Source: Streptomyces sp. DSM 110735
Lineage (GTDB): Bacteria; Actinomycetota; Actinomycetes; Streptomycetales; Streptomycetaceae
Assembly (NCBI RefSeq): GCF_016482685.1
Contig: NZ_JACYHF010000015.1
Location: 1 to 64,000, forward strand
Direction of reading: 5' to 3'
DNA length: 64,000 nucleotides
In this document: piece by piece, positions 33,665 through 42,674 of the stretch
Numbering within the stretch: position 1 is the first letter of the stretch
How the letters are laid out: each line of letters opens with the position of its first letter
Program-made: the position numbers and the translations under genes
The notes under the pieces: generated by a model
Seen by the model: only the letters and a program-made list of their open reading frames with translations
Database searches by the model: none
Told to the model about the DNA's origin: nothing

Positions 33665-34753
33665 CTAGTCCGTCGAGCCCGCCCGCAGCTTGGCGAGGTC
33701 GGTCTTGACGGTGTTCACCGGGATCGCGAAGCCGAGGCCGATGCTGCCCGCGTCCGAGGACGAGGACGCCTGCGAACCCGAGGAGTACATCGCGGAGTTG
33801 ATGCCGATGACGCGGCCGGAGGCGTCGAAGAGGGCGCCGCCGGAGTTGCCGGGGTTGAGTGAGGCGTCCGTCTGGATCGCCTTGTAGGTGGTGGTGGACG
33901 AGCCGGTGTCGCCGTTGAACTCACGGCCGCCGAACTGGAACGGCCAGTCGCCGTCCCCGCCCTGCTGCCCGCCCTGTCCCTGGCTCTGTCCCTCGTCGGT
34001 CGAGACGGTCACGTCGCGGTTGAGTGCCGAGACGATGCCGCTGGTCACGGTGCCGCTCAGCCCCTCGGGGGAGCCGATGGCGACGACCGTGTCGCCGACG
34101 CGGACGCCTGAGGAGTCGCCGAGCGTGGCGGCTTTGAGACCGGAGGCGCCGGAGACCTTCAGCAGTGCCAGGTCCTTGGAGCTGTCGGTGCCGACCACGT
34201 CGGCGGTGTAGCTCTTGCCGTCGCTGGTGCGGACCTTGACCGAGGAGGCGCCGGAGACCACGTGGTTGTTGGTGATGATCTCGCCGCCGCTGGTGACGAC
34301 GACGCCGGAGCCGGTGGAGGAGCCGTCCTGGAGGGTGGCGTCCACCTGGACCACGCTGGGGCTGACGGCCGCCGCGACGGCTGCCACGGTGCCGGTGCCC
34401 TTCTTGCCCGCGGTCACCACGGGGGTGCCCGCCTGGGCGGAAGCGGAGTCGGAGTGGTTCGCCAGCTCCTGGAAGGCGTAGGCGGTGCCTCCGCCGACCG
34501 CGGCCGCGACCAGCGCGACCGCCGCGAGGAGCGCGATCGGGCCCCGCGTCCGCTTCCGCTCCGGAGCCGGACCCGGCGCGTACGGCGGCGGGGACGGCCA
34601 CGGGCCGGGAGCGGCGTGGGCGGCCGGCGGGGTGTCGGACCCGTGAGGGTTGCCGTACCCGTAGGGGCTGAACCCCTCGGGGCTTTCGTACCCGTCGGCG
34701 CCGCTGCGGCGCGTGCTCTCGTCGGTCATGAGAAGAGCATGTCCCGCGACCAT
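33665..34753 (-). CDS. membrane-anchored HtrA-type serine protease without PDZ
   Basis: 362 residues: a Pro/Gly/Tyr-rich cytoplasmic stretch, one membrane helix (about 72-93), then a trypsin-like domain with His in NNHVV, Asp in SKDLALLK and Ser in GNSGGAL. The PDZ domain normal for HtrA/DegP/PepD is absent; the protein ends just after the protease fold. A Gly/Gln-rich insert (about 255-275) lies in a surface loop. AGGAAG precedes ATG 34753 by five bases, favouring this start over the ATG at 34729. Confidence 0.9.
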   Translation of the reverse strand: MVAGHALLMTDESTRRSGADGYESPEGFSPYGYGNPHGSDTPPAAHAAPGPWPSPPPYAPGPAPERKRTRGPIALLAAVALVAAAVGGGTAYAFQELANHSDSASAQAGTPVVTAGKKGTGTVAAVAAAVSPSVVQVDATLQDGSSTGSGVVVTSGGEIITNNHVVSGASSVKVRTSDGKSYTADVVGTDSSKDLALLKVSGASGLKAATLGDSSGVRVGDTVVAIGSPEGLSGTVTSGIVSALNRDVTVSTDEGQSQGQGGQQGGDGDWPFQFGGREFNGDTGSSTTTYKAIQTDASLNPGNSGGALFDASGRVIGINSAMYSSGSQASSSSDAGSIGLGFAIPVNTVKTDLAKLRAGSTD

Positions 34754-34903
34754 GAGAGCTTCCTGAGCCCACCCTGAGAACCCCGGCAGAAGCGGGGGCC
34801 CGCTTCATGAGAGCCCCGCTCAGCCGGGGATGAGAGCCCGATAAGAGTGCTGGTGGGGGCGGGTGTGCGGCGGGGAAGCGGCAGGCGGACGGCGGGGGAG
34901 TGG

Positions 34904-35938
34904 TCAGGGCTCCTGGCGCGCGCAGCCGCAGCTCTGGCGGATCTGGAGGCGGGAGGGGAGGGTCTTCAGGCGTTCGCGGCGCGAGCCGGCCAGACGCAGC
35001 CCGTCGTCCAGGACCAGGTCGACGGCCATGCGGGCCATCGCGGGACGGTCGGAGGCGACCGTGGTCAGCGGCGGGTCGGCGAGCGCCGCCTCCTTGATGT
35101 CGTCGAACCCGGCCACCGCCAGCTCGCCGGGCACGTCGAGGCGCAGCTCGCGCGCGGCGCGCAGGACGCCGATGGCCTGGTCGTCGGTGGAGCAGAAGAT
35201 CGCGGGCGGGCGCTCGGGTCCGGCGAGGATGCCGAGGGCCACGCGGTAGGCGTCGTAGCGGTTGTACGGCGCCTCGAAGAGACGGCCCTCGGTGGGCAGT
35301 CCCGCCTCGTCCATGGCGCGCTTCCAGCCCTCGACGTGGTCGGAGACCGGGTCGCCGACGGCCGGGGTGTCGGCGGTGCCGCCCATGCAGGCCACGTACT
35401 CGTACCCGTGCTCCAGGAGGTGGCGTACGGCGAGCTGGGCGCCGCCGAGGTCGTCCGTCACCACGGCCACGTCGTCGATCGCCTCGGGGCGCTCGTGCAG
35501 CAGGACCACGCGGGCGTCCCAGGCGTCGATCTCGGCCGCCGCCTGGTCGTTCAGCGCGTGGGAGACGAGGATCAGACCGGAGACCCGCATGCCGAGGAAG
35601 GCGCGCAGATAGTGGACCTCGCGCTCGGCGATGTAGTCGGTGTTGCCGACCAGGACCATCTTCCCGCGCTCGGAGGCGGCCTGTTCGACCGCGTGCGCCA
35701 TCTCCCCGAAGAAGGGCTGGCGGGCGTCCGGGATGATCAGCCCTATGAGGTCGGTACGGCGCGACGCCATCGCCTGGGCGACCCGGTCCGGCCGGTACCC
35801 CAGCTCCTTGATCGCCGCGAGGACACGCTCGCGCGTGGCCGGGGCGACCGGCCGGGGTCCGTTGTTGATGACATAACTGACGACGGCCGTCGAGGTCCCC
35901 GCCAGCCGTGCCACATCATCCCGAGTCACCTTCGCCAC
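34904..35938 (-). CDS. LacI family transcriptional regulator
   Basis: 344 residues. N-terminal helix-turn-helix and hinge (TRDDVARLAGTSTAVVSYVI), then the periplasmic-binding-like sugar domain ending in GFDD and TTVASDRP motifs. The C-terminus has two cysteines. No sugar operon is adjacent, so its target is not evident. GTG start. Confidence 0.9.
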   Translation of the reverse strand: MAKVTRDDVARLAGTSTAVVSYVINNGPRPVAPATRERVLAAIKELGYRPDRVAQAMASRRTDLIGLIIPDARQPFFGEMAHAVEQAASERGKMVLVGNTDYIAEREVHYLRAFLGMRVSGLILVSHALNDQAAAEIDAWDARVVLLHERPEAIDDVAVVTDDLGGAQLAVRHLLEHGYEYVACMGGTADTPAVGDPVSDHVEGWKRAMDEAGLPTEGRLFEAPYNRYDAYRVALGILAGPERPPAIFCSTDDQAIGVLRAARELRLDVPGELAVAGFDDIKEAALADPPLTTVASDRPAMARMAVDLVLDDGLRLAGSRRERLKTLPSRLQIRQSCGCARQEP

Positions 35939-36428
35939 GCGCGGAGTCTACGCGGATTGACCCGCCCTGGGCAGGGCAAAAACACGGTATCCGGCAGCGA
36001 CCGCGAGGCCGGGCGACGCGGTGAGACCTGCCAGAGTTCTGCCCACGCCGACACCGCTTCACGCATCGGCATGCGGGGGCGCGCATGAGACGGCGGCCCG
36101 GCACCCGACATCACGCACCGGCCCGCGCCCACCGACGCACAGTCCGTCCCGGGCGCCCGGCGGGCGGGCTCTCACCCCACCGGGGTGCTGCTTCCCGTCT
36201 TGGCCGGAGGTCTCCCGCCCCGGTCGGAGGCTTTACGCCTCGGTCGGGGGTCTCACCCCTCGGTGGCGGGGGCACTCCTTCGCCGGGGGCGCGGGGTTGT
36301 GGGTCCGTAGGGACCGTGCGGCGGCGTGCGGGCGTGGCCATCGCCCGGCTCGCGCCGCTGGGAGGTCGGGGGGCACGGATCTGGGCTGGCTGGACCGCGC
36401 GGCGACCGGTGTGGTGGTGCGCGGCTGT
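35939..36428. other. non-coding stretch with a row of small hairpins
   Basis: No supported gene. Between about 36195 and 36290 a roughly 21-base imperfect repeat (CGGTCGGAGGC-type) occurs four times. Each copy can fold on itself, for example GGAGGC-TTTAC-GCCTC. The rest holds the lacI-type promoter region at its low end. Confidence 0.5.
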
Positions 36429-36492
36429 GGTCGCGGTTCCCTGCGGGGCGGCCCGTAAGGGATCTCGGGCCGACCCGCAGGGGACCGCGACC
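36429..36492 (-). terminator. long hairpin terminator of glnR
   Basis: A 19-base stem with one mismatch (36429-36447 with 36474-36492) encloses a second 6-base stem GGCCCG/CGGGCC. It begins 18 bases after the glnR stop. Confidence 0.8.
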
Positions 36493-36509
36493 CGCTCGCA
36501 GCGCCTCGC

Positions 36510-37268
36510 TCAGGCGTCCGCCGGGATTTCTGTCGGGCTTTCCGTGTCGGACGGGGCGGTGCGGTCGCGCTTGGGTTCCTCGGTGGCGCGGTCGCCCTTT
36601 TCCGGGGTGACGAAGCGGTAGCCGACGTTGCGGACGGTGCCGATCAGGGACTCGTGTTCGACGCCGAGCTTGGCCCGCAGGCGCCGTACGTGGACGTCCA
36701 CGGTGCGGGTGCCGCCGAAGTAGTCGTAGCCCCAGACCTCCTGGAGCAACTGGGCGCGGGTGAAGACGCGGCCCGGGTGCTGCGCGAGGTACTTGAGCAG
36801 CTCGAACTCCTTGAAGGTCAGGTCCAGGACCCGCCCCTTGAGCTTGGCGGAGTAGGTGGCCTCGTCCACGGAGAGGTCGCCGTTGCGGATCTCCATGGGG
36901 GAGTCGTCGTGGACGAGCTGCTGGCGTCCCTGGGCGAGCCGGATGCGCGCCTCGACCTCGGCGGGACCCGCCGTGTCGAGCAGGACGTCGTCGATGCCCC
37001 AGTCGGCGGTGACGGCCGCGAGACCGCCCTCGGTGACGACCAGGACGAGCGGACAGCCGGGCCCGGTGGAGCGCAGGAGCTGACACAGGCTGCGCACCTG
37101 GGGCAGGTCGCGGCGGCCGTCGACGAGGATGACGTCGGCGCCCGGCGTGTCGACCAGGGCGGGTCCCTCCGCGGGTGCCACGCGCACGTTGTGCAGCAGC
37201 AGGCCGAGGGCGGGGAGCACCTCCGTCGACGGCTGGAGGGCGTTGGTCAGGAGCAGCAGAGAACTCAT
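36510..37268 (-). CDS. glnR: nitrogen-response regulator GlnR
   Basis: 252 residues. The OmpR-like receiver domain is atypical: the region that should hold the acidic pocket reads ADVILVDGRRDLP, matching GlnR, which is not a classical phospho-switch. The DNA-binding winged helix is complete (FTRAQLLQEVWGYDY, VDVHVRRLRAKLG). It controls glutamine synthetase, ammonium transport and other nitrogen genes. AGGAGG lies ten bases before ATG 37268. The charged tail after residue 225 is variable. Confidence 0.95.
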   Translation of the reverse strand: MSSLLLLTNALQPSTEVLPALGLLLHNVRVAPAEGPALVDTPGADVILVDGRRDLPQVRSLCQLLRSTGPGCPLVLVVTEGGLAAVTADWGIDDVLLDTAGPAEVEARIRLAQGRQQLVHDDSPMEIRNGDLSVDEATYSAKLKGRVLDLTFKEFELLKYLAQHPGRVFTRAQLLQEVWGYDYFGGTRTVDVHVRRLRAKLGVEHESLIGTVRNVGYRFVTPEKGDRATEEPKRDRTAPSDTESPTEIPADA

Positions 37269-37439
37269 ACGTCTGGTTCCTCCTCGGTCCCTGCGAGGAC
37301 GTGTGCGGTGCGGCACTGCTCTGCGATCCCGGGGCCCCGTACACCCGGCGGTCTCCCGCTTCGTATACAACGCTACCGAAAGCACAAAAGGACCCGGGGG
37401 CTGCGCTGCCCGAGTCCTCTGCCCAGCAGAATAGCCCAC

Positions 37440-38309
37440 ATGAGCAACCGTCCGGCAGGTCATGCGGCACGTTCCACCGTTCGTCCGAATTCCGAGACAG
37501 GCAGACGCGCACCTATCCGGACGTTTCTGCGCACGGACGACGGAATTCCGATCGATTCCGTATACGAACCGGGTGCGGCTGTATACGAAATGCCTTCGGA
37601 CGGCGGACCGGCGGCGGAATCCACCGGTCACGAGGCGACGGACATCGTCTTCGTCGTCGCCCACGGCTTCACCGGCGACGCCGACCGCCCGCACGTGCGC
37701 CGGATCGCCCGGGCGCTCGCCGCGTACGGCGCCGTCGTCACCTTCTCCTTCCGCGGTCACGGCGCCTCCGGCGGCCGTTCCACCGTCGGCGACCAGGAGG
37801 TCCTGGACCTCGCGGCGGCCGTGGCGTGGGCGCGCGGCTTCGGGCACGCACGCCTGGTGACCGTCGGCTTCTCCATGGGCGGCTCGGTGGTGCTGCGGCA
37901 CGCTGCCCTGAACCCCGGCACGGTGGACGCGGTGGTCTCGGTCAGCGCGCCCGCCCGCTGGTACTACCGGGGCACCGCCCCCATGCGCCGCCTGCACTGG
38001 ATGGTCACCCGCCCCGCCGGCCGCCTGGTCGGGCGCTACGGCTTCCACACCCGCATCCACCACCGCGACTGGAGCCCGGTGCCGCTCTCCCCGGTCGAGG
38101 CGGCAGCCCGGATCGCCCCCGTCCCGCTGCTGGTCGTGCACGGCGACAGCGACGCCTACTTCCCGCTCGACCACCCCCGGATGCTCGCCGAGGCGGCCGG
38201 TGAGCACGGCGAACTCTGGCTGGAGCCGGGCATGGGTCACGCCGAGCACGCGGCGGACGACGCCCTGCTCGCCCGGATCGGGGAGTGGGTCCGCGCCCGG
38301 ACGCACTAG
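37440..38309 (+). CDS. alpha/beta hydrolase
   Basis: 289 residues. Nucleophile elbow GFSMG (about 145), Asp in HGDSDAYFP and His in GMGHAEH complete the triad; oxyanion strand HGFTG is near 77. The esterase or lipase substrate is unknown. It is divergent from glnR across 171 bases, a pairing conserved in streptomycetes as I recall. Confidence 0.9.
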   Translation: MSNRPAGHAARSTVRPNSETGRRAPIRTFLRTDDGIPIDSVYEPGAAVYEMPSDGGPAAESTGHEATDIVFVVAHGFTGDADRPHVRRIARALAAYGAVVTFSFRGHGASGGRSTVGDQEVLDLAAAVAWARGFGHARLVTVGFSMGGSVVLRHAALNPGTVDAVVSVSAPARWYYRGTAPMRRLHWMVTRPAGRLVGRYGFHTRIHHRDWSPVPLSPVEAAARIAPVPLLVVHGDSDAYFPLDHPRMLAEAAGEHGELWLEPGMGHAEHAADDALLARIGEWVRARTH

Positions 38310-38363
38310 CCTGAGCACCACCGTCTTTAATTTTTCTTTCCTGACCGTCGATTGAGGAACGAG

Positions 38364-38618
38364 ATGCCCAAGGTCACGGTGCGCTACTGGGCGGCCGCCA
38401 AGGCCGCGGCAGGCGTCGCCGACGAGCCGTACGACGCGGCCACCCTCGCCGAGGCGCTGACCGCCGTGCGCGAGCGCCACCCCGGCGAGCTGGCGACCGT
38501 ACTGCGCCGGTGCGCCTTCCTCGTCGACGGCGATCCCGTCGGGACGCGCGCGCATGAGACGGTACGGCTGGCCGAGGGCGGCACGGTCGAGGTGCTCCCG
38601 CCGTTCGCAGGAGGATGA
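38364..38618 (+). CDS. MoaD/ThiS-family sulfur carrier
   Basis: 84 residues with a ubiquitin-like pattern and a C-terminal PPFAGG, the diglycine end that is activated as a thiocarboxylate. It may serve molybdopterin or another sulfur-transfer path; the sulfurtransferase at 42675 is near. GAGGA is five bases before ATG 38364. Confidence 0.88.
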   Translation: MPKVTVRYWAAAKAAAGVADEPYDAATLAEALTAVRERHPGELATVLRRCAFLVDGDPVGTRAHETVRLAEGGTVEVLPPFAGG

Positions 38619-38622
38619 GGCG

Positions 38623-39729
38623 TTGAGCAGCGATCAGTACGACCCCTACGCCGGGTACGACCCCGAGCAGACCCAGCAGTGGGAGGGGCACACCTGGGAC
38701 ACCCAGAACCACGCGCAGCTCCCCGGCGCCGGGGCGGGACACCCGCAGCAGCAGCCGTACCAGGGGTACGAGCCCGCGCCGCAGCAGGCGTATCCGCAGC
38801 AGCAGTACCCCCAGCAGCCGTACCCGCAGGCACCGGCTCCGCAGCAGCCGTACCAGCCGATGACGACCGGGGTGCGCCCGCAGCCGGTGCCCGAGCCGCA
38901 GCACGCCGCGCAGGCCGTCGCAGCGGACGCCGACGCCGGTTACGGACCCGCCACCCTCGCCGGGAACGCCCGCATCACCGACGCGCAGCGCGCCCGGCTG
39001 GAGGGACGCTCCCCGATCATCGAGCCCGGGATGCAGCCCGCGCTGCTCACCGCCGTGCTCGGGGCGCTGCTCGCGGTCGCGGCGCCGCTCGGCTCGTACG
39101 CGCTGGTCGTGCCGCTGGTGGCGCTCCAGGCGGTGACGGCGGCGGGCTGGTTCCGGCTCAACGGCATGTGGCCCGCCCGGCAGGGCATCGCGCTGGCGTT
39201 CCTCGGCGGACTCGTCGCGGACGTGGCGGTACTGGCGGCCGGGCGCGACCACGCGCCCGCCGCGATCCTCGGTCCGCTCGGCGCCTGGGTCGTGCTGTCG
39301 CTGGTCCTCCAGTTGCGCTCGCACGCCTCGCCGGACGAGCGGATGTACGGCCTGATGGCGACCGTGGCCTCCTCGGCCCTCGCCATCCTCGCCACCGGCT
39401 ACCTCGGCGCCACCGCCGACGCGGTCTCCGTCGGCGCGGCGGCGGTCGCGGTCGCCGCCGTGGTCCGGGCGCTGCCGCTGCCCACCCCGGTCTCCGTGGT
39501 CATCTCCGTGCTCGCCGCCGCGGGCGCGGGTCTCGCCGTCGGCGGCATGAACGGTCTCGGCACCAACGGCGCCCTCCTCGGCGCCGCTGCCGCCGCCTGC
39601 GGCCTCATCGGCCACCGCGCCGCCAGCTACGACTACCCCTCCCGCTTCGTCCACTTCACAGCAGGCGTCTCCCTGCCGCTCGCGGTCGCCGGTCCGGTGG
39701 TCTGGGTCCTGGGGCGGGCACTGGGCTGA
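38623..39729 (+). CDS. polytopic membrane protein with Gln/Pro/Tyr-rich N-terminus
   Basis: 368 residues. The first 110 are low-complexity with PYxPQQ-type repeats. The rest contains about eight membrane helices with Ala/Gly/Leu bias. No transporter motif is seen. TTG 38623 is preferred because AGGAGG lies eight bases upstream, overlapping the end of the MoaD gene. Function unknown. Confidence 0.78.
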   Translation: MSSDQYDPYAGYDPEQTQQWEGHTWDTQNHAQLPGAGAGHPQQQPYQGYEPAPQQAYPQQQYPQQPYPQAPAPQQPYQPMTTGVRPQPVPEPQHAAQAVAADADAGYGPATLAGNARITDAQRARLEGRSPIIEPGMQPALLTAVLGALLAVAAPLGSYALVVPLVALQAVTAAGWFRLNGMWPARQGIALAFLGGLVADVAVLAAGRDHAPAAILGPLGAWVVLSLVLQLRSHASPDERMYGLMATVASSALAILATGYLGATADAVSVGAAAVAVAAVVRALPLPTPVSVVISVLAAAGAGLAVGGMNGLGTNGALLGAAAAACGLIGHRAASYDYPSRFVHFTAGVSLPLAVAGPVVWVLGRALG

Positions 39730-39732
39730 CGG

Positions 39733-40197
39733 GTGCGGGGGCGGTTGGTGCCTGGGCGGTCGGTGCCTGAGCGGTCGATGCTCGGGTGGTCGATGCACGG
39801 CTGGCTGGTGCGCGGGTGGTCGGTGCCTGGGTGGTCGATGCCCGGCTGACCGATGCTCGGCTGACCGGTGCCCGGACGGTCGGTGCCTGAGCGGTCGATG
39901 CTCGGGTGGTCGATGCCCGGCTGGCTGGTGCTCGGGTGGTCCGTGCGGGGGCGGTCGGTGCTCGGGCGGTCCGTGCCCGGACGGTTGGTGCCCGGCCGGA
40001 CGCCGCCTGAGCGGTCGGTGCCCCGCTGACCAGTGCCCGGGTGGTCCGTGCCTGGGCGGTCGGTGCTCGGCTGACCGGTGCCCGGGTGGTCCGTGCGCGG
40101 ACGGACGGTGCGCGGACGGACGGTGCCCGGGTGGTCCGTGCGCGGACGGACGGTGCCCGGGCGGACGGTGCCCGGGCGGTCCGTGCCTGGGCGGACG
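39733..40197. repeat. 31-unit minisatellite of 15 bases
   Basis: The 465 bases divide without remainder into 31 consecutive 15-base units of the form RTGCYYGGGYGGTCS, with no insertion or deletion. Units differ at 1-5 positions. On the minus strand one frame stays open and would encode a repeating PGTDR pentapeptide. The array is flanked by the ends of the membrane-protein gene (+) and the coiled-coil gene (-). The remaining bases of the gap hold nothing else. Confidence 0.92.
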
Positions 40198-40225
40198 GTG
40201 CCGCCCAGGGGTGTTCCGTCTGCGG

Positions 40226-41116
40226 TCAGGCGTCCGCGTCCGGTGGGAGACCGTCGTCGAGGGTGATGCGGATCGTGCCGCCGCGGGCGACGGCTCGGCC
40301 GAGACCTGCCGACAGGCGGTGGTACGCGGTCGTGGCCAGCGCCCACTCGGCGCCGACCTCGGCGGTGGTGCGGACGTTCCACAGCTCGATCAGGAGCGCG
40401 ATGAGCGAGCGCCCCGACACGACGGTCCGCACCTGACCGCCGTGGATGGCCTCGACGGCGGGCGGGACGCGGAAGTGCCCGTGCCGGACCGCGAGGGTGA
40501 TCAGCCACTCCCAGGTGTCGCGGTGCGCGATCAGCTCCGCCGAGGCCACTCCGGCGGCTTTCAGCAGCAGCACCCCGTGGGCGACCCGCGGGTCCTCGGG
40601 CGGGGCGGCGGACGGTTCCCGCGCGGTGTTCTCCTCGCCGCTCTCCTCGCCCCAACAAGCCGCCTCGATGGCGCTCTTGAGGTCGGCTCCGGACCGGGGA
40701 CCGGGCTCCGTGTTCTCCATGTGCTCTTCCTGGTGCTCTTCCTGCGTGTCGGTGCCGGGGCGCTCCCCCCGCTCGTCGGTGCCGGGCTCGTCCGGCGCCG
40801 CCTCGTGCTCGGTGCCGCTCTCCTCGTCCGGCGCCGCGGCACGCAGCGTCTCCAGACGGTCGAGTAGATCCCGGATCTCGCGCCGGACCTCGCCGAGTTC
40901 GTCGGCGGTACGGTCCTGGAACCGGCGCGTGCCGAGGGTCTCCTCGCGTATCTCCGTCACGCCGTTGCGGACGGACTCCTGTATCTCCACCCGGCTGCGC
41001 GCGACCTCACCGCGCAGCGCGGCCAGCCCGATGCGGGGGTCCTCTATGCCTTCGAGCTTTTTACGCGTCGCCTCCAGCTCGTTCATCGCCTCGCCGAATG
41101 CCCGTCTCCACCGCAC
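40226..41116 (-). CDS. coiled-coil protein of unknown function
   Basis: 296 residues. The N-terminal 95 are predicted coiled coil by heptad pattern (ELEATRKKLEGIEDPRIGLA; DELGEVRREIRDLLDRLETL). Then comes a Glu/Asp/Thr-rich linker to about 165, then a compact domain with a WEWLITLAVRHGHF segment. GTG 41116 with AAGGAG four bases upstream; an ATG 33 bases inside is an alternative. I recognise no family. Its stop lies next to the 15-base minisatellite. Confidence 0.72.
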   Translation of the reverse strand: MRWRRAFGEAMNELEATRKKLEGIEDPRIGLAALRGEVARSRVEIQESVRNGVTEIREETLGTRRFQDRTADELGEVRREIRDLLDRLETLRAAAPDEESGTEHEAAPDEPGTDERGERPGTDTQEEHQEEHMENTEPGPRSGADLKSAIEAACWGEESGEENTAREPSAAPPEDPRVAHGVLLLKAAGVASAELIAHRDTWEWLITLAVRHGHFRVPPAVEAIHGGQVRTVVSGRSLIALLIELWNVRTTAEVGAEWALATTAYHRLSAGLGRAVARGGTIRITLDDGLPPDADA

Positions 41117-41486
41117 GTCGCTCCTTGATCACCGCGTACCGACAACTGCTGCAATCTCCCCACGCGACCGGCGGACGACGCGGCTGTTTCCAGCCCTTCG
41201 GCGGCCGGGAACGTACGGTGCCGGGACCCGGCGGCTCCCGGGTCGGACCAGGTCAGGGGCGTGCCGTCGTACGACGGTCCGGTTTCCGTAAGCCGATCGC
41301 GCACCGCGCTCCGCATGTCCTACGGCGATTTCCGGACCGCGTTTCCGAAAAGGGACGGCGGGAACTACGCGAAATGCCGCAGTCTTCCGCCGCCCTGTCA
41401 CAGGTGATCCACAATGCGCCTGGCGCGGGGTCGTGAGGGCTACGGTGAAGGGCGCCGGAAGCCGTTCGCCGACCCCTGGGGAAATG
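41117..41486. other. divergent promoter region, no gene seen
   Basis: The 370 bases between the coiled-coil gene (-) and the DUF2993 gene (+) contain no convincing frame. TTTCCG occurs four times between 41280 and 41355. No clear promoter hexamers were found. Confidence 0.5.
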
Positions 41487-42224
41487 ATGCGTGCCCTGCG
41501 AATAATCGTCGTTCTCGTCGTGATTCTGGGCGGACTGTTCGTGATCGCGGACCGGGTGGCGGTGCACTTCGCCGAGGGCGAGGTCGCGGACCGGGTGAAG
41601 GCGCGGGAGAACCTGCCGTCCACGCCGGACGTCGACATCAAGGGCTTCCCCTTCCTGACCCAGGTGGCCGGGGGCACGCTGGACGAGGTGGACCTGGGCA
41701 TCGCCTCCTACCCCGCGCCGACCGGCACCGACGGCGGCACGATCCGCGTCGACGACCTCAAGGCCGACCTCAGGGACGTGAAGTTCTCCGGCGACTACTC
41801 CTCCGCCACCGCAGCGAGCGGCACCGGCTCCGCGACCATCGCCTACGACCAGCTCATGAAGGCGGCCAAGACCGAGCCGACCGAGCTGGCGCCCGGCGTC
41901 ACCGCCCAGATCACCGGTCTCGGCAACGGCGGCGACGGCAAGATCAAGGTCGCCGTGAAGGTCGGCATCCCCGCGCTCGGCATCAACCCGACCATCTCGG
42001 TGCTCAGCTCGGTCGACGTCAAGGGCGGCAAGGTCTCGCTGCACGCCGACGCGCTCCCGGCCATAGCGGGCGCCAACCTGGCCGACGGCACCCTGCGGAA
42101 GGTCACCGACTTCCAGCAGGCTCTCGACCAGTTGCCCGGCGGGATCGCCCTGGACCGGGTGCGGGCCACCCCGGACGGTCTCCGCATCACGGTGAAGGGC
42201 ACCGACCTCAAGCTGGCCGGATAG
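41487..42224 (+). CDS. DUF2993 family membrane-anchored protein
   Basis: 245 residues: one N-terminal membrane anchor (about 4-22), then a beta-rich extracytoplasmic domain with a repeated strand pattern (VDIKGFPFLTQ near 52). This fits the DUF2993 family, probably related to lipid-binding TULIP-like folds. GGGG five bases before ATG 41487. Function unknown. Confidence 0.82.
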   Translation: MRALRIIVVLVVILGGLFVIADRVAVHFAEGEVADRVKARENLPSTPDVDIKGFPFLTQVAGGTLDEVDLGIASYPAPTGTDGGTIRVDDLKADLRDVKFSGDYSSATAASGTGSATIAYDQLMKAAKTEPTELAPGVTAQITGLGNGGDGKIKVAVKVGIPALGINPTISVLSSVDVKGGKVSLHADALPAIAGANLADGTLRKVTDFQQALDQLPGGIALDRVRATPDGLRITVKGTDLKLAG

Positions 42225-42427
42225 CGGAACGGGGGGCTGGGTAGGAAGCCCCCGGCGGGACCGGCGCGCTGTCCGACTGGCGAGACGCCGCCGTCCGTAC
42301 CGTAGATATGACGAACGTCGTCACGCGCGCGCCTGCCCGGAACCGGGCCACAGCGGGCGTCCGAGGGTTCGTGAAGCTTCCCCGCTTCCGACATGCGGAC
42401 GATCGTGTCTCATCATCCGACACGGCG

Positions 42428-42457
42428 GTGACATGCCCGCCCGGACCTCCTTACGAT
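42428..42457 (+). promoter_or_regulatory. promoter of the leader peptide
   Basis: GTGACA (42428-42433) and TACGAT (42452-42457) are 18 bases apart. The leader ATG begins eight bases after the -10, so its mRNA is probably leaderless or nearly so. Confidence 0.6.
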
Positions 42458-42464
42458 CGACGGC

Positions 42465-42545
42465 ATGAAGCGACAGGCGGATCTCACCAAGCGGCGGGCA
42501 GTTGACCTGTGCCGCGTTGCCGCCATGCTCTGTCGCCCCTTCTGA
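42465..42545 (+). CDS. cysteine-containing leader peptide (26 aa)
   Basis: ATG 42465 to TGA 42545 encodes a short basic peptide with LTKRRAVDLCRVAAMLCRPF at its end. Two Cys codons lie close to the stop. This matches the small leader peptides that I recall upstream of sulfur-assimilation genes in streptomycetes, where slow decoding of Cys codons reports cysteine shortage. It precedes the thiosulfate sulfurtransferase gene by 129 bases. Confidence 0.78.
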   Translation: MKRQADLTKRRAVDLCRVAAMLCRPF

Positions 42546-42567
42546 GCGGAAGTCCCCGCGCTTCCGC
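42546..42567 (+). promoter_or_regulatory. hairpin right after the leader peptide
   Basis: GCGGAAG and CTTCCGC pair over an 8-base loop. The hairpin begins at the base after the leader stop codon. A ribosome stalled on the Cys codons would change whether it forms, as expected for attenuation. Confidence 0.6.
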
Positions 42568-42674
42568 ATCTCTCGGCCGCCCTGCTGGTAGGGCATCCGT
42601 GCGCCGTCGCACCCCCGTGCGCGCGCACCCTTCTCACCGCACGCCCACCGTGACTGCCCCGGAGGAGAAAGAGC

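Noticed and set aside
36021..36458. Plus-strand frame of 145 codons between the lacI-type gene and glnR
   Set aside because: Composition is Arg/Gly/Pro-rich, it runs through hairpin repeats and the glnR terminator, and it has no ribosome site.
39633..40658. Long minus-strand frame with PGTDR repeats
   Set aside because: It arises because the 15-base unit is a multiple of three; no ribosome site, and half of it is the wrong frame of the coiled-coil gene. Kept only as a frameshift question.
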